From positions 1 to 11,059 of the forward strand of contig DATKYY010000037.1 in the NCBI GenBank assembly GCA_035528295.1: DNA of 11,059 nucleotides, given 5' to 3'. The notes beneath the pieces are model-generated. The model did no database searches. It was given only the letters and a program-made list of their open reading frames with translations, and had not been told where the DNA came from. Origin of the DNA: G020353235 sp035528295. GTDB lineage: Bacteria > Chloroflexota > Dehalococcoidia > Dehalococcoidales > JAUYDJ01. Shown in pieces: positions 6,879 to 11,059 of this stretch. Numbering within the stretch: the first letter of the stretch is position 1; each line of letters opens with the position of its first letter. Position numbers and translations under genes: made by a program.

Positions 6879-7760
6879 ATGGCGCAGAGATTTAACTACG
6901 GGGGGCAGGCGGTCATTGAGGGGGTGATGATACGGGGGCAGAAGACAGTGGTCACCACCGTGCGTCGCCCCAATGGTGAGCTGGCCATTAAGACCAGACC
7001 ACTGCCCGCCATCTTCACCAACTGGATGAGGCAAACCCCGCTACTCCGGGGGATTGTGGTCCTGATTGAAGCCATGGTTCTGGGCATGCAGAGCCTGCTC
7101 TATTCGGCTAATGTCGCCCTGGAGGAAGAGGAGGCGGAACTTTCGGGGAAGTGGGTCTGGCTCATGCTCATCTTTACCCTGAGCATGGCCGCTGCCCTCT
7201 TCTTTCTCATTCCCCTCTTTCTTACCAAACTGCTCCACTCCTTTATCACTTCAGCGGTAGTCTTCAACCTGGTAGAGGGCTTTATCCGGCTGGGTATGTT
7301 CATCGCCTACCTCTGGCTAATCACGCTGGTGCCGGATATCAAGCGCGTCTTCGCCTATCACGGGGCGGAGCACAAGGCGGTTAACGCCTATGAAGCCGGG
7401 GTGCCATTAGAGATAGCCAAGGTCAAAGCCTACAGCACCGCCCACACCCGCTGTGGCACAAGCTTCCTGTTTGTGGTCCTGGTTATCGCCATCATCGTTT
7501 TCACCCTGGTCGGTCTGCCCTCAATCTGGCTCATGGTGCTGTCCCGAATCCTGCTCATCCCGGTAATTGCCGCCATCAGCTATGAACTTATCTACTGGGG
7601 CAACCGGTACCGCCGCCACGGCTTAATCAGGGTGATTCTGGCGCCCGGCCTGTGGCTGCAGGCAATGACCACCAGAGAACCCGATGATAGCCAGTTGGAG
7701 GTCGCTCTGGCTTCACTGAAGAGGGCAACCGAGGTTGACCAGCCTGAGGAGAAAGCCTAA
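6879..7760 (+). CDS. DUF1385 family membrane protein (YqhQ-like)
   Basis: This 293-residue protein belongs to the DUF1385/YqhQ family, described as a predicted metal-dependent enzyme of unknown activity. The family signature YGGQAVIEGVMIRG is at 7–20. Hydrophobic segments lie at roughly 92–117, 128–150, 196–212 and 217–240. Between them is YHGAEHK at 160–166 and HTRCGTSF at 189–196; H161, E164, H165, H189 and C192 are plausible metal ligands. ATG 6879 is preferred because the signature starts six residues later; a TTG at 6870 lies in the terminator T-tract. No SD sits at normal distance. It follows rpmE, a common neighbour, and its TAA overlaps the hisI stop on the other strand. Confidence 0.9.
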   Translation: MAQRFNYGGQAVIEGVMIRGQKTVVTTVRRPNGELAIKTRPLPAIFTNWMRQTPLLRGIVVLIEAMVLGMQSLLYSANVALEEEEAELSGKWVWLMLIFTLSMAAALFFLIPLFLTKLLHSFITSAVVFNLVEGFIRLGMFIAYLWLITLVPDIKRVFAYHGAEHKAVNAYEAGVPLEIAKVKAYSTAHTRCGTSFLFVVLVIAIIVFTLVGLPSIWLMVLSRILLIPVIAAISYELIYWGNRYRRHGLIRVILAPGLWLQAMTTREPDDSQLEVALASLKRATEVDQPEEKA

Positions 7761-8110
7761 GCTTTCTTTTCCGGCCCGGCGTCTTTCCGGTTGAACTGCT
7801 GAAAGAAGCAGGTCCTGTTGCCGGTATGGCACACCGGACCGGTGGGGTGGGCTTTAACCAGGATGGCATCGCCATCACAGTCCAGCCATACCTCGCGCAC
7901 CTTGAGGCGGTTGCCCGAGGTTTCCCCCTTGTGCCAGAGCTCCTGCCGGCTGCGGCTGAAAAACCAGACATCATCACCGGACAGGGTCAGGCGCAGGGCT
8001 TCCTCATTCATATAGCCCAGCATGAGCATTTCACCGCTGTCCGCATCCTGGACTACCGCCGGGATAAGCCCCTTTTCGTTGAACTTTAGCTTTGACCAGA
8101 TACTGTCCAT
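7757..8110 (-). CDS. hisI: Phosphoribosyl-AMP cyclohydrolase
   Basis: HisI opens the ring of phosphoribosyl-AMP in the third step of histidine synthesis, using zinc and magnesium. From the ATG at 8108–8110 it has 117 residues. SRSRQELWHKGETSGN is at 52–67, DCDGD at 77–81, and GPVCHTGNRTCF holds the remaining zinc cysteines C94 and C101 (C78 is the other). No HisE domain is fused. A TTG at 8132–8134 could add eight residues and overlap hisA. I prefer the ATG because TAGGGA and GGAG lie just upstream and the added residues are unlike the family. It follows hisA by 17 bp. Confidence 0.93.
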   Translation of the reverse strand: MDSIWSKLKFNEKGLIPAVVQDADSGEMLMLGYMNEEALRLTLSGDDVWFFSRSRQELWHKGETSGNRLKVREVWLDCDGDAILVKAHPTGPVCHTGNRTCFFQQFNRKDAGPEKKA

Positions 8111-8127
8111 CTTGTCCCTATCTCCAC

Positions 8128-8841
8128 TCAGCAAATGTCGCGTATGGCTTGTTTTAATCTGATGTCCCCGGTATAGAGCGCCTTGCCCACGATAGCCCCT
8201 TCCACACCGAGGGATTTGAGCATTTTGAGGTGATTCAGCGTAGCCACGCCGCCGGAGGCGATAACCGGCTGCCTCAGGGCACTGAGCAGCTCAAATATAC
8301 CGGCAAAATTGGGCTCGGTCAGGGTGCCGTCGCGGCTAATATCGGTATAGACAAAGCGCCTCACCCCGAGATTGGCCAGAGACTGGGCTATGTCTACCAC
8401 CGTCAGCTCGGTATCTTTAAGCCAGCCGTGGGTGGCGATATACCCCCCCCGGGCATCCAGGCTGACGATAATAGATTCGCTGAATTTGCGGCACGCCTCT
8501 TTAACCAGCTCGGGGTCTTCCACCGCGGCGGTGCCCAGAATAACCCGCTCCACCCCGGCTTTAAGCAATTGCTCAATCGTCTCCAACCGGCGAATGCCCC
8601 CACCCACCTGGGTGGGAATGAGCATGGTACTGGCTATCTGCTTGATGATGTCCAGATTACAGAGCTCGCCACTGGCGGCACCATCAAGGTCAATCACGTG
8701 CAGCCGCGGTGCCCCCTGCGATTGCCACTCTAGAGCCACCTCCACCGGGTCTTCCGAGTAAACAACCTCTTCACTGAAGTTGCCCTGATAGAGGCGGACG
8801 CACCTGCCCTCTTTCAGGTCTACCGCCGGAATTATTTCGAT
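8128..8841 (-). CDS. hisA: HisA, ProFAR isomerase (histidine synthesis), probable AUC start
   Basis: HisA is a (beta-alpha)8-barrel isomerase in the fourth step of histidine synthesis. The longest frame with a standard start (GTG 8745) lacks the first strand and the catalytic Asp. The same frame continues upstream as E-I-I-P-A-V-D-L-K…RCVRLYQG, clearly the HisA N-terminus. The family Met falls on ATC at 8839–8841, with AGGTGA 7 nt upstream. No ATG, GTG or TTG exists between that codon and an in-frame TAA further upstream. From AUC it is 237 residues, the usual length, with D8 and D129 as the catalytic pair, GGGIR at 80–84 and TDISRDG at 166–172. It is cotranscribed with hisI. Confidence 0.92.
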   Translation of the reverse strand: MEIIPAVDLKEGRCVRLYQGNFSEEVVYSEDPVEVALEWQSQGAPRLHVIDLDGAASGELCNLDIIKQIASTMLIPTQVGGGIRRLETIEQLLKAGVERVILGTAAVEDPELVKEACRKFSESIIVSLDARGGYIATHGWLKDTELTVVDIAQSLANLGVRRFVYTDISRDGTLTEPNFAGIFELLSALRQPVIASGGVATLNHLKMLKSLGVEGAIVGKALYTGDIRLKQAIRDIC

Positions 8842-8873
8842 TCTAGCTTCACCTCTCTCTATGAATTTGCTGT

Positions 8874-8903
8874 ATTATATCACTATGGCGAGCCAGCTAA
8901 CAA
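8874..8903 (-). promoter_or_regulatory. Candidate promoter for hisA–hisI
   Basis: On the minus strand TTGTTA (8898–8903, 4/6) is followed after 18 nt by a perfect TATAAT (8874–8879). Transcription would start near 8867, about 25 nt before the AUC start and just before the SD. This leaves no room for a start codon further upstream. Confidence 0.6.
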
Positions 8904-8981
8904 TATTACTTAATTGTGGTAACGCCTGAACTTTGCTAACATAGATACACCGTAAATCAAAACAGCTTTTTAGATAGATTT

Positions 8982-9001
8982 AAGGAGAAACAAGGAGAAA
9001 C
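8982..9001 (+). promoter_or_regulatory. Tandem duplicated ribosome binding site
   Basis: AAGGAGAAAC occurs twice in direct succession (8982–8991 and 8992–9001) immediately before the ATG at 9003. The inner GGAG has a 5-nt spacing, normal for initiation; the outer lies 15 nt away. It could be a standby site or a slippage-prone expression switch. Confidence 0.8.
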
Positions 9002-9002
9002 A

Positions 9003-10034
9003 ATGAAGGCAGTTATCCTGATTGGTGGCGAGGCAACCAGACTGCGCCCGCTCACCCAGAATATACCCAAGGCGGTGGTGCCGGTACTCAACACCCCGTT
9101 TCTGGAGCTTGTCTTCCGCTACCTCAGCCGGCACGGGATAAGGGATATAGTCCTGACCCAGAGCCGCCTCCTGCCCATTGCGGGCTACTTCGGTGACGGT
9201 AGCCAGTTTGGCATCAAGATTGACTACACCAATGAAGATGCGCCTCTAGGCACCGCCGGCGCGGTCAAAAATGCCGAAAAATATCTAAATGAAGCCTTTC
9301 TGGTGCTCAATGGTGATGTCCTTACCGACCTTGATATTAGCGCTATGGTCGGCTTTCACCGCCAAAAAAGGGCCAAGGTAACCATTGCCCTCACCCCGGT
9401 AGATGACCCCACCAGCTACGGCCTGGTCGAAACGGATGATGAGAACCGAGTTACCCTCTTTCTGGAAAAGCCCCGCCCCGACCAGATAACCACCAACCTG
9501 ATAAATGCCGGCATCTATGTTATAGAAGCCGATGTCCTCGCCCGCATTCCCCCCCGAACCAGCTTCAGCTTTGAACGCGAGCTGTTTCCGCAACTGCTGG
9601 AACAGGGTGAGCCGGTCTATGCCTACCCTTCTTCAGGCTACTGGATAGACATCGGCACCCCCCAGAAATACCTCCAGCTAAACCAGGACCTGCTGGCGGG
9701 CAAAGCCAGGAGCCAGAACTACGGCCTCACCCCCCATATAGAAGTACTGCTTGGTGATAAGACCAGCCTAAACCCCAGGGCTCAAATAAAGGGACCGACC
9801 GTTATCGGCAGCGGTTGCACCATCCAGGAAGACGCCCTGATTGAACAATCGGTTATCTGGCAGCAGGTTAAGATAGGACGCCGGGCTAAAGTAAAGAACT
9901 CTATTGTGGCTAACCACTGCCAGCTAAAAGATGACTGTATTATCCAAGACTCGGTGCTGGGGGATAATGTCACCGTAACCCGGGGCGCCAAACTGGCGCC
10001 GGGGAGCAAAATCGAGCCGGGCACAACCGTATAA
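9003..10034 (+). CDS. Sugar-nucleotide pyrophosphorylase with left-handed beta-helix tail
   Basis: This 343-residue protein transfers a nucleotide from an NTP to a sugar-1-phosphate, most like mannose-1-phosphate guanylyltransferase or glucose-1-phosphate thymidylyl/uridylyltransferase. The exact substrate cannot be assigned. Residues 1 to about 235 form the transferase domain: GGEATRLRPLT at 8–18, PKAVVPV at 22–28, NGD at 103–105 with metal-binding D105, EKP at 155–157 and WIDIGTP at 214–220. Residues from about 255 on are hexapeptide repeats (beta-helix), which in relatives mediate oligomerisation or regulation. It likely feeds cell-envelope glycan or glycolipid synthesis. It is divergent from hisA and has a doubled SD. 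Confidence 0.88.
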   Translation: MKAVILIGGEATRLRPLTQNIPKAVVPVLNTPFLELVFRYLSRHGIRDIVLTQSRLLPIAGYFGDGSQFGIKIDYTNEDAPLGTAGAVKNAEKYLNEAFLVLNGDVLTDLDISAMVGFHRQKRAKVTIALTPVDDPTSYGLVETDDENRVTLFLEKPRPDQITTNLINAGIYVIEADVLARIPPRTSFSFERELFPQLLEQGEPVYAYPSSGYWIDIGTPQKYLQLNQDLLAGKARSQNYGLTPHIEVLLGDKTSLNPRAQIKGPTVIGSGCTIQEDALIEQSVIWQQVKIGRRAKVKNSIVANHCQLKDDCIIQDSVLGDNVTVTRGAKLAPGSKIEPGTTV

Positions 10035-10138
10035 CCCAAGCGGGTTTGAGAGAGGCAGCCCATTTTAGTGTGGCTACATTGATTGATTTGAAATTGGCGG
10101 ACATTAATAAGAGAAAGTAAGAAAAAGGAGGCTAATCT

Positions 10139-10333
10139 ATGGGCTACTTTACCATACTGGCCGCTATTCCTGGCTTCTTTTTAAGTTCTTTGCTGCTCAT
10201 GCTCCTCTGGGGCGTTATTGCCCCCAAAATCGGGGTGGCCGATATAAACTATCCCACAGCCATGCTGATAACAATCACGCTCTGGCTGGCCGTAGCCCCC
10301 CTGGCCGCCGCCGCTAGCCGTAAAAGAAGCTAA
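10139..10333 (+). CDS. Small two-helix membrane protein, function unknown
   Basis: This 64-residue frame starts at ATG with a consensus AAGGAGG SD at 7-nt spacing, which makes it a convincing gene despite its size. It has two hydrophobic helices (about 4–27 and 40–60) joined by a short polar loop, and a basic SRKRS end. The positive-inside rule suggests the C-terminus lies in the cytoplasm. A proline and glycine sit in the first helix (AIPGFF). I do not recognise the family. It lies between the pyrophosphorylase and prfA. The gap before it shows only poor promoter matches, so it may be read through from upstream. Confidence 0.75.
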   Translation: MGYFTILAAIPGFFLSSLLLMLLWGVIAPKIGVADINYPTAMLITITLWLAVAPLAAAASRKRS

Positions 10334-10372
10334 ATGGTACCCGCATTGTTCACGTCCAACCCGGTTATTGCT

Positions 10373-10402
10373 TTGACAAGCCGCCGAAGCGAGGGCTAAA
10401 AT
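10373..10402 (+). promoter_or_regulatory. Promoter for prfA
   Basis: A perfect TTGACA (10373–10378) is followed after 18 nt by TAAAAT (10397–10402, 5/6). Transcription would start about 10410, so the leader is only a dozen bases and starts at or just before the SD (GGAG at 10410–10413). Confidence 0.7.
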
Positions 10403-10422
10403 TAGTCTCGGAGAACAAAATC

Positions 10423-11059
10423 ATGTTAAACCGATTGGCCAAAATTGAGAAGCACTATCAGGAAATAGACCGCCAGATGGCTAACCCTGAGATAGCCTCT
10501 GACCTGAAACAGCTGCAACGGCTGGCCAAGGAGAAAGCCAGCTTGGAAACGGTGGTAACCAATTATCGGAAATATAAAGCCACCAGCAAGGCACTGGCGG
10601 AAACCCGGGATATGCTGAGCGGCGAACCGGATGAAGAGATGAGAGCCATGGCCAAGCAGGAGATAGACAGCCTGGAAGCCAAGCTGGCGAACCTGCTTCA
10701 GGAGCTGAAGCTGGCACTGCTCCCCAAAGACCCCAATGATGAAAAGGATATCATCGTGGAAATCAGGGGTGGGGCGGGCGGTAACGAAGCGGCTCTGTTC
10801 GCCGCTGACCTCTTCCGCATGTATAGCCGCTATGCCGAAAACAAGCGCTGGGGGTTAGAAATCATTGGCAGCAATGAAAGCAGCATCGGCGGCTTTAAGG
10901 AAGTCATCTTTGAGGTAAAGGGGAAGGGTGCCTTCAGCCGCCTTAAGTATGAAAGAGGGACTCACCGGGTACAGCGGATACCGGTTACCGAATCTTCCGG
11001 CAGGATTCACACCTCAACCGCCACCGTGGCGGTCCTCCCCGAAGCCGATGAGATAGAGG
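10423..11059 (+). CDS. prfA: Peptide chain release factor 1 (5' part, runs off window)
   Basis: The frame is open from ATG 10423 to the window end, giving 212 residues. It is a class I release factor. The N-terminal helical domain (about 1–105) is followed by DIIVEIRGGAGGNEAALFAADL, split here as motif positions 109–130, then YERGTHRVQRIP and HTSTATVAVLPE. The tripeptide that reads the stop codon is P187-V188-T189, of the PxT type that marks release factor 1 (UAA and UAG); release factor 2 would show SPF. The catalytic GGQ motif would lie just past the window. The SD is GGAG with 9-nt spacing. The methyltransferase gene prmC often follows, but cannot be seen. Confidence 0.95.
   Translation, partial: MLNRLAKIEKHYQEIDRQMANPEIASDLKQLQRLAKEKASLETVVTNYRKYKATSKALAETRDMLSGEPDEEMRAMAKQEIDSLEAKLANLLQELKLALLPKDPNDEKDIIVEIRGGAGGNEAALFAADLFRMYSRYAENKRWGLEIIGSNESSIGGFKEVIFEVKGKGAFSRLKYERGTHRVQRIPVTESSGRIHTSTATVAVLPEADEIE

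Noticed and set aside
8230..8733. 167-residue plus-strand open frame opposite hisA
   Set aside because: It is fully antisense to a well-recognised hisA and has no domain or SD support.
8896..8941. Direct repeat GCTAACA in the hisA/pyrophosphorylase gap
   Set aside because: Seven bases at 39-bp spacing in an AT-rich gap is too little to claim an operator.
9984..10000. GGCGCCA…TGGCGCC inverted repeat
   Set aside because: It lies inside the coding end of the pyrophosphorylase, encodes family-consistent beta-helix residues and has no T-run; probably chance.
10033..10047. AACCC…GGGTT hairpin after the pyrophosphorylase
   Set aside because: It has only five pairs and a short T-run, too weak to call a terminator.
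1..11059. CRISPR array, insertion sequence, prophage or integrase
   Set aside because: No regularly spaced repeats, transposase, terminal inverted repeats or phage genes are visible in the window.

Overview
The window reads as a core chromosomal stretch of a moderately GC-rich bacterium. It is probably a Chloroflexota member, most likely Dehalococcoidia. This is inferred from gene order (coaE, rplU, rpmA, rpmE, DUF1385, and prfA a little further on) and from the MEMO–AMMECR1 fusion beside a radical SAM gene; no rRNA gene or database search backs it. Promoter-like sequences are plain sigma-70 type with long (17–18 nt) spacers. Shine-Dalgarno (SD) sequences are often strong. Nothing looks like a prophage, insertion sequence or CRISPR array.

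Region 1 (1–384): the tail of an unrecognised, AT-richer gene, a symmetrical terminator hairpin, and the initiator tRNA-fMet gene on the minus strand. Region 2 (394–5215, minus strand): a DMT/EamA membrane transporter, then a tight cluster of amrS (radical SAM), a fused MEMO–AMMECR1 gene and rarA, with the tRNA-fMet promoter starting next to the rarA stop codon. The amrS and MEMO–AMMECR1 genes form a complete AmmeMemoRadiSam system, widespread but with no settled biochemical role. Region 3 (5290–7760, plus strand): coaE; the ribosomal protein genes rplU–rpmA–rpmE behind their own near-consensus promoter; a terminator/attenuator; and a DUF1385 (YqhQ-like) membrane protein. Region 4 (7757–8841, minus strand): hisA–hisI, two steps of histidine synthesis, convergent with DUF1385. 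Region 5 (9003–11059, plus strand): a sugar-nucleotide pyrophosphorylase with a left-handed beta-helix tail, a 64-residue two-helix membrane protein, and the first 212 codons of prfA (release factor 1) behind its own promoter.

The most notable observation is that rplU and hisA both appear to start at isoleucine codons (AUU at 5976, AUC at 8841). Each has a well-placed SD, a promoter too close upstream to allow the alternatives, and family alignment placing the normal Met at exactly that codon. The other points of interest are the AmmeMemoRadiSam–RarA operon, a hairpin with a T-tract running almost into the DUF1385 start codon, and the small membrane protein before prfA.
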